A model generated the notes under the pieces. That model made no database searches. It saw only the letters and a list, made by a program, of their open reading frames with translations, and had not been told where the DNA came from. DNA of 64,000 nucleotides, taken from NCBI GenBank assembly GCA_964641665.1, contig CAZXKO010000030.1:37260-101259 (forward strand). Reading direction: 5' to 3'. The position numbers were made by a program, and so were the translations under genes. The stretch comes from Gp1-AA133 sp964641665 (lineage in GTDB: Bacteria; Acidobacteriota; Terriglobia; Terriglobales; Acidobacteriaceae). Positions within the stretch are counted from its first letter, which is position 1; each line of letters opens with the position of its first letter. Positions 25,412-34,041 of this stretch are shown one piece after another.

Positions 25412-25912
25412 ATGAACCGCGAACTGCAGATCGTCGGGTTCCAGGTCGGCCGGGAAACCTACGGCGTGCCGATCACTTCCCTGCACGAAATCGTGCGGGT
25501 GCCGGAAATCACCGCCGTGCCGGATGCGCCCGAGTACATGGAAGGGGTCATCAACCTGCGCGGCAAGATTGTTTCCGTCATGGATCTGCGCAAGCGGTTC
25601 GGGACGAAAGATGCGACCGCGAACCGGCGGAACCGGATACTGGTTGTGGAGTACAACGGGCGGCTTTCGGGGCTGATCGTGGATTCCGCTTCGGAAGTGT
25701 TGAAGATCAGTTCCACCGAGATCGAACCACCCCCTGCTGTCCTGCAGGAAGGCGGACTGAACTGCGTGACCGGCCTGGGCAAGTACAAGGGGCGGCTCAT
25801 CATGCTGCTGGACATGAACAAATTGCTGGAGTTCAGTGCGCCCAAGATGCCGGGTGAAGCCAAACCGCCGGCCCCAGTCAAAGTGGAGGGGCGTGGCGCT
25901 GGCGCGCGTTAG
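25412..25912 (+). CDS. cheW: Chemotaxis coupling protein CheW
   Basis: 166 residues starting 15 bases after the MCP stop, with AGGAG before the ATG. CheW couples receptors to CheA. The double SH3-like fold is recognisable in FQVGRETYGVPITSLHEIVRVPEIT, MEGVINLRGKIVSVMDLRKRFG, RILVVEYNGRLSGLIVDSASEVLKI and GLGKYKGRLIMLLDMNKLL. The last 20 residues are a Pro/Arg-rich tail. Its position between MCP and cheR fits a compact chemosensory operon. Confidence 0.95.
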   Translation: MNRELQIVGFQVGRETYGVPITSLHEIVRVPEITAVPDAPEYMEGVINLRGKIVSVMDLRKRFGTKDATANRRNRILVVEYNGRLSGLIVDSASEVLKISSTEIEPPPAVLQEGGLNCVTGLGKYKGRLIMLLDMNKLLEFSAPKMPGEAKPPAPVKVEGRGAGAR

Positions 25913-25933
25913 CACAGCTTCACCGGAAACTAC

Positions 25934-26845
25934 ATGAGCACATCAGGAGCAGCACCCGCACCGGCGCTCACCGAAGCAGAACTAAAACTGCTGCAGGCGC
26001 TCGTCTACCAGGAATGCGGCATGCATTTTGACGAACGCCGCACACACTTCCTGCAGGACCGCCTGCTGCGCCGCCTGAAGGAATGCCGCGTGGACTCCTT
26101 CTACGCGTACTACCGCCTTCTGATCAGCGACGCCGGCAAAGGCGAACTGGCCCAATTGCTCGAGAACCTCACGGTTAATGAAACCAGCTTTTTTCGCAAC
26201 AAGGCACAACTGGAGTTGTTCCACAAACATGTTCTGGAAGACCTGCTGCACCATAAGCAGGAGCGGCGCGACTTCTCCCTGCGTTTCTGGAGCGCGGGCT
26301 GTTCCACGGGGCAGGAAGCTTACACCATGGCCATGCAGATCGCGGACGCGCTGGCGTACTACTACATGCGCAACCCGCTGCCCGTGGAGGCTCCGTCGCC
26401 CAAGCCTCTGATTCCTGCGCCGTGGAAGGTAGAAATCCTGGCCAGCGACATCAGCTACTCCGTGCTGCGCGCGGGGCAGGACGGCACCTACAGCGAAAAT
26501 CAGATGTCGACGGTGGATTACAGCTATCGCCTGCGCTATTTCGACAAGGTTGGAGACCGGTACGCGGTCAAGAAGGCGTTAAAGGAGGTCGTTCACTTCG
26601 ACTTCCACAATCTGAAGACCGAGTACCTGCCGCAGCGCAACGACGTCATCTTCTGCCGCAACGTCATGATGTACTTCGACGAAGCCGAGCAGAAACGGCT
26701 GATCAACAAGTTCTACCGCTGTCTTAACCCCGACGGCTACCTGTTTGTGGGGCACGCGGAGAGCCTGCTGGGTCTCACCGACAAATTCCAGATGGTGCAT
26801 CGCAACAGCGGAACCGCCTATCAACGGGTTGAGGTGAAGTCGTGA
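25934..26845 (+). CDS. cheR: CheR chemoreceptor methyltransferase
   Basis: 303 residues. Motifs are closer to the family norm than in the copy at 13309: NETSFFRNKAQLELF, the SAM loop RFWSAGCSTGQEAYTMAM, LASDISYSVLRAG and the CRNVMMYFD motif. A short insertion after the SAM loop (YYMRNPLPVEAPSPKPLIPAP) is atypical. It lies between cheW and cheA, and its end overlaps the cheA start by four bases (GTGA). It is expected to methylate the receptor encoded two genes upstream, opposed by CheB. Confidence 0.95.
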   Translation: MSTSGAAPAPALTEAELKLLQALVYQECGMHFDERRTHFLQDRLLRRLKECRVDSFYAYYRLLISDAGKGELAQLLENLTVNETSFFRNKAQLELFHKHVLEDLLHHKQERRDFSLRFWSAGCSTGQEAYTMAMQIADALAYYYMRNPLPVEAPSPKPLIPAPWKVEILASDISYSVLRAGQDGTYSENQMSTVDYSYRLRYFDKVGDRYAVKKALKEVVHFDFHNLKTEYLPQRNDVIFCRNVMMYFDEAEQKRLINKFYRCLNPDGYLFVGHAESLLGLTDKFQMVHRNSGTAYQRVEVKS

Positions 26846-29022
26846 ACCAGCAGTCCGACGAGCGCATGGCGGAACTCCGCGAGCTCTTCTTCGAGAGCGC
26901 GCAGGAGCTCATGCAGGCGCTGAACGACGAGGCCCTCAAGCTGGAGAAGCATCCCGGCGATCCCGAGATTGTGCGCGGCATCCGGCGGACGGTGCACACG
27001 CTCAAGGGCGACGCCGCGGCGTGCGGGTACCGCGAGTTGAGCGAAGTGGCGCACGAACTGGAAGACGCGCTGGCGTTGGAGTCGGCGGCTGGGAACACGA
27101 TCCTGGCCGAAGTCGCTTTCACGGCTGCGGACCTGTTTACGGCGATGCTCGCAGCCTACCGCAAGCGGAGCAAGCTGCCTTCCCGTGATCCGCTACGCAA
27201 GATGGTCAAGAAGCTTACCGATGATCCTGGCACCAAGCGCGGGCGAAAGAAGGCTGCGGTCACGGCCAAGGCTCTTGGGTGGACGGAATACGAGAAGCTG
27301 GCGGTGCAAAAGGCGCAGTCCGACGGGAACTCCGTATACCACGTGCTGGCGCAGATCGATCCGCACTGCGCCATGCCCATCGCGGGGCGGCAGCTGGTGC
27401 AGAACGCACTGGCGGGGATGGGAGAAGTCTTGGCGGCGCGTCCGGAGGCGGGGTCGCCGGCCGCGACAAAACAAGTCGAGTTTCTGGTGGCGACGGAACA
27501 GACGGGCGAGAAAGTATCGGCGAAGTGCCGGATTCCGACCATCGTCGCCAGCGTCAAAGTGGATCTGCTGCCTGGGGAAGTTGCAAGCACTGTCAAACGG
27601 ACAGCGAAGCGAACAGCGAAGACGGTCCCGAACGAGCAGGCCATGTCAGCTCCGGCGGAGCCGGAGGTTGAAGAGTCCACGACACGGCCAACGGAAGAGC
27701 CCGCAAGCACACTGGAATCGGCGGTTCAGACGCATGCGACGCTGGCCGAGAACATCCTGCGAGTCGACTCGGAGCGCATTGATAGCGTGCTTAATTTAGT
27801 AGGCGAGCTCATCATCGGCAAGTCGATGTTGCAGCAGGCGCTGAACGAGTTCGCCAAGTTCTACCCGAAAGAAGCCTTACGGGGAAAATTCGCCGATGCC
27901 ATGGCGTTCCAGGCGCGAGTGCTGAACGATCTGCAACGCTCGGTGATGAAGATCCGCATGGTACCGGTGGAACAACTGTTCCGGCGCTTCCCGCGCATGG
28001 TGCGCGACGTAGCGCTGCAATGCGATAAAGACGTCGAACTCGTGGTTAGCGGCCAAGACACCGATCTCGACAAGAGCATTCTGGACGCGATCGCCGAGCC
28101 TTTGACACACCTGGTGCGCAACGCCATCAGCCACGGACTGGAGTCGGCCGAAGAGCGGCAGAGGGCGGGCAAGTCTTCCAAGGGAACGCTGCGGCTCGGG
28201 GCATACCACCAGGGAAACCAGGTAATCGTGGAAGTCAGCGACGACGGGCGGGGCATGGACGCGACGCGCATCCGGGCCAAGGCCATCGAACTGGGGTTTG
28301 TGACCGCAGAAGACGCGGCTCGGCTCAGCGATGCTGAAACTTTGGAATTCATTCAGCGTCCCGGCTTCAGCACGGCGGAGGAAGTCACCGAAGTTTCCGG
28401 CCGCGGCGTAGGCATGGACGTAGTGCAGAGCGTGCTCCACCGACTGAAGGGCACGGTTCACATCGAGACCCATCCCGGGCAAGGCACGACGTTCCGGCTG
28501 AAGCTGCCGCTGACACTGGCCATCATCAAGGCCCTGCTGTTCCGGGTGGAGCAGCGGCTGTACGCCATCCCGTTGAACTCGGTAACTGAGATCGCGCGCA
28601 CACGGCAGTCGGAGGTCCACCAGGTGGACCACTACGAGGTGCTGCAGTTGCGCAGCCAGGTCCTGCCGCTGGTACGGCTGGGCCGGCCTCCGGCACAGGG
28701 AGAGGACCGGGGTGCGAGCAAGCTGTTTGTGCTGGTAATCAGCGTGGGGGAGAGGAGGTTCGGGCTCATCGTGGATGGGCTGGAAGGTGAGGAAGAGTTG
28801 GTCATCAAAGCACTGGACGACCATGCCGTCTCGACCGACCTGGTGAGTGGAGCCTCGATTCTGGGCGATGGCCGGGTGGTATTGATTCTGAACCTGTCGG
28901 CGGTGGTGGAGCACTTTACGCGCTCCCGGCCGACAGTAACCGGAGGAGTCAGTTCCGGATTGCTGCTGTCGCATGCGGACAAGGCACGTTTGAACCAGAG
29001 TGCTACCGGAGGCCACGCATGA
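26842..29022 (+). CDS. cheA: Chemotaxis histidine kinase CheA
   Basis: 726 residues, GTG start overlapping cheR. Domains in order are the P1 Hpt domain with His52 in VHTLKGDAAACG, and a region of about 110-245 that probably corresponds to P2 plus linkers and carries an unusual YEKLAVQKAQSDGNSVYHVLAQID segment. P3 dimerisation (ILRVDSERIDSVLNLVGELIIGKS) follows, then the P4 ATPase with N-box HLVRNAISHGLE and G-boxes DDGRGMD and GRGVGMDVV, and the CheW-like P5 domain (LLFRVEQRLYAIPLNSVTEI). It phosphorylates CheY and CheB. The ATGA overlap with cheB indicates coupled translation. Confidence 0.96.
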   Translation: MNQQSDERMAELRELFFESAQELMQALNDEALKLEKHPGDPEIVRGIRRTVHTLKGDAAACGYRELSEVAHELEDALALESAAGNTILAEVAFTAADLFTAMLAAYRKRSKLPSRDPLRKMVKKLTDDPGTKRGRKKAAVTAKALGWTEYEKLAVQKAQSDGNSVYHVLAQIDPHCAMPIAGRQLVQNALAGMGEVLAARPEAGSPAATKQVEFLVATEQTGEKVSAKCRIPTIVASVKVDLLPGEVASTVKRTAKRTAKTVPNEQAMSAPAEPEVEESTTRPTEEPASTLESAVQTHATLAENILRVDSERIDSVLNLVGELIIGKSMLQQALNEFAKFYPKEALRGKFADAMAFQARVLNDLQRSVMKIRMVPVEQLFRRFPRMVRDVALQCDKDVELVVSGQDTDLDKSILDAIAEPLTHLVRNAISHGLESAEERQRAGKSSKGTLRLGAYHQGNQVIVEVSDDGRGMDATRIRAKAIELGFVTAEDAARLSDAETLEFIQRPGFSTAEEVTEVSGRGVGMDVVQSVLHRLKGTVHIETHPGQGTTFRLKLPLTLAIIKALLFRVEQRLYAIPLNSVTEIARTRQSEVHQVDHYEVLQLRSQVLPLVRLGRPPAQGEDRGASKLFVLVISVGERRFGLIVDGLEGEEELVIKALDDHAVSTDLVSGASILGDGRVVLILNLSAVVEHFTRSRPTVTGGVSSGLLLSHADKARLNQSATGGHA

Positions 29023-30134
29023 GTAAGCGAGTGCGGGTGCTGGTGGTGGACGATTCGGCTCTGATGCGCAAGCTCATCCCGCAGATCCTCGAAAGGGACG
29101 ATTCGATCGAAGTGGTGGGGACGGCTATGGATGGCAGCTTCGGCCTGAAGAAGATCGAAGACCTGAAGCCACAGGTGGTCACGCTTGATCTGGAAATGCC
29201 CGGCATGAACGGCATCGACATGCTCAAGCAGATCATGCGCAAGCTATTCCCGGTTCCGGTGATCGTGGTGAGTTCGCACAGCACGGAAGGCGCGAGCATC
29301 ACGATGAAAGCCCTTGGCCTTGGGGCGTTCGACTTCGTGGCCAAGCCGAAGGATGTTTCCACGCGGATGCCCGAGATCGCAGCCGAGCTGATCGCCAAGA
29401 TTAAAGCTGCGAGCGAGAGCAAGAGGGTTACGGTAAAGCCGCTCTCCAGCGGCCAACAGTCGGGCAAGGCCCCGCTGGCCACTGCCAAGGCGCCCTCGCG
29501 GGTAGTGGCGATTGGTGTGTCGACGGGCGGGCCCAACGCGCTGCAATACGTTTTCTCGCAGCTGCCAGCGGATTTTCCGGGCACGATCCTGGTGGTGCAG
29601 CATATGCCGGAGAACTTTACGGAAATGTTCGCCCGGCGGTTGGATGAATGCTGCGCTCTGCGGGTGAAGGAAGCACAGTCGGGTGACCTGCTCCTACCGG
29701 GGCGAGTTCTGATCTGTCCGGGTAGCCGCCATCTAAAAGCGAAGCGGTTGCCGCTGGGAAACGTCGCGTTGCTGAGCGACGAACCCAGGATTCGGGGGCA
29801 CCGGCCGTCGGCGGACGTGCTGTTTCGTAGCGTGGCGGAGGAGTTCGGGCCGCAGGCGCTGGCGGTCATCATGACCGGAATGGGCGACGACGGCGCCGAG
29901 GGTTTGGGAGCGGTGCGGGCGGCGGGCGGCATGACCATCGCGCAGAGCGAAGAGTCGTGTGTGGTGTTCGGCATGCCCAAAGCCGCGATTGATCGGGGAT
30001 ATGCCGTCCGGGTAGTGGACCTGGATGCCATGGCGAGCACGCTGATGGCTCAGTGTGCTTCCGAGGCCGGACGGGGAGAAACGAGTTCGGGGAACGGCGC
30101 CAGCGGGAAATCCGCAAGTGCCGGGCAAAACTAG
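29019..30134 (+). CDS. cheB: Chemotaxis methylesterase/deamidase CheB
   Basis: 371 residues. The receiver domain has VLVVDDSALMRKLIPQIL and phospho-Asp57 in VVTLDLEMPGMNG. A linker of about 125-160 leads to the methylesterase domain with the Ser nucleophile in VAIGVSTGGPNALQ, a His in VVQHMPENFTEMFA and an Asp in MTGMGDDGAEGLGAV. It removes methyl groups added by CheR and deamidates receptor glutamines. It overlaps cheA by four bases. The C-terminal 25 residues are low-complexity Gly/Ser. Confidence 0.96.
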   Translation: MSKRVRVLVVDDSALMRKLIPQILERDDSIEVVGTAMDGSFGLKKIEDLKPQVVTLDLEMPGMNGIDMLKQIMRKLFPVPVIVVSSHSTEGASITMKALGLGAFDFVAKPKDVSTRMPEIAAELIAKIKAASESKRVTVKPLSSGQQSGKAPLATAKAPSRVVAIGVSTGGPNALQYVFSQLPADFPGTILVVQHMPENFTEMFARRLDECCALRVKEAQSGDLLLPGRVLICPGSRHLKAKRLPLGNVALLSDEPRIRGHRPSADVLFRSVAEEFGPQALAVIMTGMGDDGAEGLGAVRAAGGMTIAQSEESCVVFGMPKAAIDRGYAVRVVDLDAMASTLMAQCASEAGRGETSSGNGASGKSASAGQN

Positions 30135-30190
30135 GGTTATCTAGCCGGCGGAAGCGCCGTGTGGTAGCAAGGTAGCAACAGGAGGTTGTT

Positions 30191-30631
30191 ATGGAGCAGT
30201 TTGCGCCAGTGAAACGCAGTAAGGATGGGCAGCCGGTCCGGTACCTGATCGTGGACGACTCCGTCTTTGCGCGCAAGAACCTGGCCCGCATGGTCGAGTC
30301 CTTTGGTGGACATCTGGCCGGCGAGGCAGGCGATGGCCTGACCGCCATCACCGAATACGACCGAACCCACCCGGACATCGTGCTCATGGATATCACCATG
30401 CCGCAGATGGAAGGAATCGAAGCGGCGGAGCGGATCGTGCAGTCGCATCCGGAAGCGCGCATCGTGATGGTGTCTTCGGTTGGTTACCAGGAAAACATCG
30501 TGGCGGCGTTACAGCGAGGCGCACGTCACTTCGTACAGAAGCCGGTCAAACCGGAAGTGCTCTACGAAGTCATCAAGTACGTGCTGGGCGACGACGGCTC
30601 CGTAACTGCGGCGGCCGGCGCGGGAGCCTGA
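30191..30631 (+). CDS. cheY: CheY-like response regulator
   Basis: 146 residues; a strong AGGAGG lies upstream of the ATG, after a 56-base gap holding the direct repeat GGTAGCAA(G/C). YLIVDDSVFARKNLARMVE gives the acidic pocket, Asp67 in IVLMDITMPQMEG the phosphorylation site, MVSSVG the switch and FVQKPVKPE the conserved Lys. A 14-residue N-terminal extension and an Ala/Gly tail are present. It lies directly before a CheX phosphatase gene, suggesting a CheY/CheX output pair. No flagellar genes are seen, so the output may not be motility. Confidence 0.93.
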   Translation: MEQFAPVKRSKDGQPVRYLIVDDSVFARKNLARMVESFGGHLAGEAGDGLTAITEYDRTHPDIVLMDITMPQMEGIEAAERIVQSHPEARIVMVSSVGYQENIVAALQRGARHFVQKPVKPEVLYEVIKYVLGDDGSVTAAAGAGA

Positions 30632-30635
30632 TCTC

Positions 30636-31136
30636 ATGAAGATGGAGCTTATCCAGCCCTTCATCAACTCGGCGGACGCAGTGTTGGCCCAGGGCCTGCA
30701 GTGCAGCACGGCCATCGGCAGCCTCAATATGGAAGAGGAAGCCTATCGCCGCAAGGGCGTGGCGGCCATGGTGTGGGTTACCGGCGATATCGAGGGACGC
30801 ATCATCATTGACCTTGATCCGGAGACCGCGGTGCGTGTGGCCAGCAAGATGGCGGGCGCGGAGCTACCCGAGTCCGACAGCTTGATCCGAGAGACCGCCT
30901 GCGAACTCGCCAACCAGATCATCGGCAACGCGATCACGGCGCTGAATGACCAGGGCTTCCATTTCCGGGTACATCCTCCGGTGCTGCACACGTCGGAAGA
31001 GGGCATCAAGAGCAGCGAAGATACCGAGGCTCTAGTGATGTGCTTCGAGACCCCGATCGGCAGCGTGTTCATGAACATCGCCATGCGCTACAACCGGCGC
31101 CGGCACGTGGACCGGGCGGCTGCCGCAGGCAGCTGA
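30636..31136 (+). CDS. cheX: CheX-like CheY-phosphate phosphatase
   Basis: 166 residues starting five bases after the cheY stop. The N-terminus MELIQPFINSADAVLAQGL and the central helix ETACELANQIIGNAITALN match the CheX/CheC/FliY family, in which the E-x2-N motif inserts into the CheY active site and hydrolyses its phospho-Asp; here Glu and Asn of CELAN are present once. A single copy of the motif and the length point to CheX rather than CheC. The last 12 residues are a basic/Ala tail. It ends the chemosensory operon. Confidence 0.88.
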   Translation: MKMELIQPFINSADAVLAQGLQCSTAIGSLNMEEEAYRRKGVAAMVWVTGDIEGRIIIDLDPETAVRVASKMAGAELPESDSLIRETACELANQIIGNAITALNDQGFHFRVHPPVLHTSEEGIKSSEDTEALVMCFETPIGSVFMNIAMRYNRRRHVDRAAAAGS

Positions 31137-31284
31137 GTTCCCCCGGCGGCGGGAGCTCGCCCGCGCGGAGCTTATTGCCATGCGACGGGTAGCACTCGAT
31201 TCCCACCCTCTTACCCTTCCTTACACCGTCTGCGCCGTGTCCTGGCAAACGGAAAAAACATTCGATTCCGAAGCCAGCCAAACT

Positions 31285-32715
31285 TTACTGAGCAGTGAAG
31301 AGAAAGACTGGGTTCTGCGGCGGCGGCTGCGCCGGTACGTTGGGATTCGTCTGGATGGGCGCGTAGGCGCTGACCGGAGACGGCAGCGTCACCACGTAAG
31401 TGTCGTTGGACGTGTTGATGCTGGCGACCCCGCCAGCATCACAGGCGGCCAGGAAGACGCGACTGCTGTCGGCACCGACGGCCATCGAAACGCGGAAGCG
31501 GACGCTGGCACAATTTGCCTCGGTATAAACGGGCGACCCAGGCGGCACAGTCGCTGACGCGGTCGGAACCGGGATCGGGTTCGGGGATGTTGTCGAACTA
31601 TTTCGAAGAGTCAGACCGACAGCGTCTACGACGGTAACCTGGGTGAGGAAACAATTCACTGCAGGAAGGCCGATCGGCTGGGTGCATTTCGTCGTGTCGG
31701 TGGCTTCAATCGCGCTGCCCACGTAAACCCTCGTGCCATCGGGCAGGGCCGCGACAGAGACCGGAACACACTGGGCGCAATCTCCCGCTCCGGGGATGGC
31801 AATTTGCTTCATTAGAAACGGCGCGCCGGTAGAGCCCGGATCCACCGCAGCGTTGTAGACGTAAAGGAATCCGGACGAACTCGTGACGTAGAGCCGGTTC
31901 AAGTGGCTGTCGTAAGCCATGAAGTTGGCTCCAGAGTCCACAGCAGTGGCGGCACCGTTGACGATTGAGTCGTCGAAAGTGCTGATGGTCGTGATGCTGC
32001 CTTCATTCAGCACGTAAATGCGCTGGTTGTCTCCGCGTGCATAGGCGAGCGAAGGCGAGGGACCCACCGGGATGGTAGGCGTCACGACGGACCGATCCAC
32101 GGTGTGAATGTGAGTGACGTCGGCATCGGCCTGGTTGACGACGTAGAGTTCCTGGCCGTTCGGAGTCTCGGCCATGGCAACCGGATTTCTTCCCACAGGA
32201 ATCGAAGCGCTCACGACGAGGTTGCTGGTGCCGATGGCAACGACGATTCCGGGCGCGGCAGTGGCGCTCGGACTGGACGGGCTGGCGATGTATGCGGTGG
32301 CACTCTCGGTGCTATGCACGAACACCGGGCTGAAGCCAGTCGGTAGATTGATGTCGAAAGACGCGCTGATGTTCGAGCCCGTAGTTGCCGGAGTAAATAC
32401 GCTGACCGAGTTGGATAGGTTGTTGGCTACAAAAACCTTCGAGCCAAATGGGGTGGTCAGTAAGGCCGCGTGCACCGGCCCCAGGTCCACCTTCGTCACC
32501 CCGGCGGCGGAATCTCCGGAGACATCCACTTGCACGCCGGTCCCGGGATTGAAGGTCGTATTCTGGTTCAGGGTCAACACGGAGTGGAAATTCTTGGGGT
32601 CCGGGGGGGGCACCGGATTGGGGATGATCGTAGGCCGGTACACATCGCCACAGGCAATACAGATCAGGAAGCAGAACAGGAGGGCCGCGATCTGCCCATT
32701 ACGCACCAAATTCAT
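31285..32715 (-). CDS. YVTN-type beta-propeller lipoprotein
   Basis: 476 residues from the ATG at 32715, which has GGAG at suitable spacing; an upstream ATG at 32739 does not. The signal peptide ends in LICIACGD, a probable lipid-attachment cysteine, followed by a Pro-rich spacer (NPVPPPDP). From about residue 80 there are seven or so loosely repeated strands of the type GSKVFVANNLSNSVSVF, NGQELYVVNQADADVTHI and LNRLYVTSSSGFLYVYN, the pattern of YVTN/PQQ-like propellers. Four to six Cys in the C-terminal third may form disulfides. Such proteins are often cell-surface scaffolds; no enzymatic residues were recognised. It is convergent with the chemosensory operon. Confidence 0.82.
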   Translation of the reverse strand: MNLVRNGQIAALLFCFLICIACGDVYRPTIIPNPVPPPDPKNFHSVLTLNQNTTFNPGTGVQVDVSGDSAAGVTKVDLGPVHAALLTTPFGSKVFVANNLSNSVSVFTPATTGSNISASFDINLPTGFSPVFVHSTESATAYIASPSSPSATAAPGIVVAIGTSNLVVSASIPVGRNPVAMAETPNGQELYVVNQADADVTHIHTVDRSVVTPTIPVGPSPSLAYARGDNQRIYVLNEGSITTISTFDDSIVNGAATAVDSGANFMAYDSHLNRLYVTSSSGFLYVYNAAVDPGSTGAPFLMKQIAIPGAGDCAQCVPVSVAALPDGTRVYVGSAIEATDTTKCTQPIGLPAVNCFLTQVTVVDAVGLTLRNSSTTSPNPIPVPTASATVPPGSPVYTEANCASVRFRVSMAVGADSSRVFLAACDAGGVASINTSNDTYVVTLPSPVSAYAPIQTNPNVPAQPPPQNPVFLFTAQ

Positions 32716-32929
32716 CGGCACTCCGACACGCAGATTCATGAAGTTGCAAGGCTCTTTGCAGAATTAAATATTGTAATCGGGAATCGACTTCAGTGGCCAG
32801 TGTTGGGGCGGTCGTCAGTTCCCGGTTCCCAGATCTCAGTCAAGGCAGCTACGCTCCTCAGATTTAGTGGTGGGTCGAGGGCGCAGGGTTGCTTGTTTCA
32901 AGGAAGAATAGCCAAGATCCACACCCCCG

Positions 32930-32961
32930 TTAACCACAGGGGAACGCAGAGAAACTCGCGG
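32930..32961 (+). repeat. Dispersed intergenic repeat, family B
   Basis: TTAACCACAGGGGAACGCAG followed by AGAAACTCGCGG, related to 9242-9288 and 6330-6409. Confidence 0.45.
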
Positions 32962-32984
32962 GGAATGCCAAGGAAATCCGAAGT

Positions 32985-33830
32985 CTACCGGCCTCGCCGA
33001 GGCTTCCCACCCGCCACCGCCGCCTCTGGGGCTTCTTTCGTCGTGGCGGCCGGTTTCTTCTTCCCTTCCATCTCGGCCAGGCTCTGCTTCAAAGCCGCCA
33101 TCAGATCGACGACTGGGGCCAATTTCTTGGGCCTATCGATTTCCACAACCTTGCCGCCTTCCAGTTTGGTCTCGATCAGCTTCTTCAGATTGTCCTGGAA
33201 GGTGTCGTGATATTTCTCCGGATCCCATTCGGCGGCGAGCGCTTCGATCAACTGGTGGGCGACTTTCACCTCGGCGTCTTTCAGCTCAACGTCGGGGGCG
33301 CCGAACTCCTCCACTTTGCGGACTTCTTCGGCATAGTACATGGTGTGGAGCATCATGCCGCCCAGATGCGGCCGCAGGAACACGGTGTACTCGCGATTGT
33401 GCATGGTGAGCTTGGCGATGGCAACGTACTCGCTCTCTTCGAGGGCTTTGGTCAGCAGCGCGTACGGGCGGCGGCCGGCTTCGTCAGGCACCATGTAGTA
33501 CGAGGACTCGAAGTAGACGGGGTCGACCTCGGGGGACTTCACGAACTCGAGGATCTCCATGGTCTTGGCGGTCTGAGGCTCGATCTTCTTGATCTCCTCC
33601 GGCTCGATGACCACGTACTCGTCCTTGCGAAACTCGTAGCCTTTGACGATTTCGCTGCGTTCGACTACGCGGTTCTCCGCCGGGCAGTAGTATTGCTGTT
33701 TGACCCGCTGCAGATCGGGCCGATGGAGCATGTTGAAGGAAATACCGCTGCTGCGCGCGCCCGAGAACAGGCGCACCGGCATCGAGATCAAGCCAAAGGT
33801 CAGATATCCAGACCAAACGGAGGCCGCCAT
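32985..33830 (-). CDS. ku: Ku DNA end-binding protein (non-homologous end joining)
   Basis: 281 residues from the ATG at 33830; the frame stays open upstream but family similarity starts at MAASVWSGYLTFGLISMPVRLF. Bacterial Ku is a homodimer that rings broken DNA ends and recruits LigD. Typical segments are YYCPAENRVVERSEIVKGYEF, YVVIEPEEIKKIEP and LLTKALEESEYVAIAKLTMHNRE. The C-terminus is a basic extension (EGKKKPAATTKEAP...GGKPRRGR) of the kind that binds DNA in other bacterial Ku proteins. No ligase D gene is in the window, so the partner must be elsewhere. Confidence 0.95.
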   Translation of the reverse strand: MAASVWSGYLTFGLISMPVRLFSGARSSGISFNMLHRPDLQRVKQQYYCPAENRVVERSEIVKGYEFRKDEYVVIEPEEIKKIEPQTAKTMEILEFVKSPEVDPVYFESSYYMVPDEAGRRPYALLTKALEESEYVAIAKLTMHNREYTVFLRPHLGGMMLHTMYYAEEVRKVEEFGAPDVELKDAEVKVAHQLIEALAAEWDPEKYHDTFQDNLKKLIETKLEGGKVVEIDRPKKLAPVVDLMAALKQSLAEMEGKKKPAATTKEAPEAAVAGGKPRRGR

Positions 33831-34041
33831 AAGTTCACCCCGAACCGAAGAAAGGCGCCAGAGCCGCGCCCAGCGTCGAGAGTTTAACGTACATCCGGCT
33901 TTTTGATGCACGAACTTGGAAAGGGTAATCCAAAGAAAAAGCACGACCCGAGGGGTTGTTGTCGGGGCCGCCCCCAGCACTGGTAGTTATCAATTGGATT
34001 CTGCCCCAGGGGGTTTACGACGAAGTCCACGGTTTTCGCCT

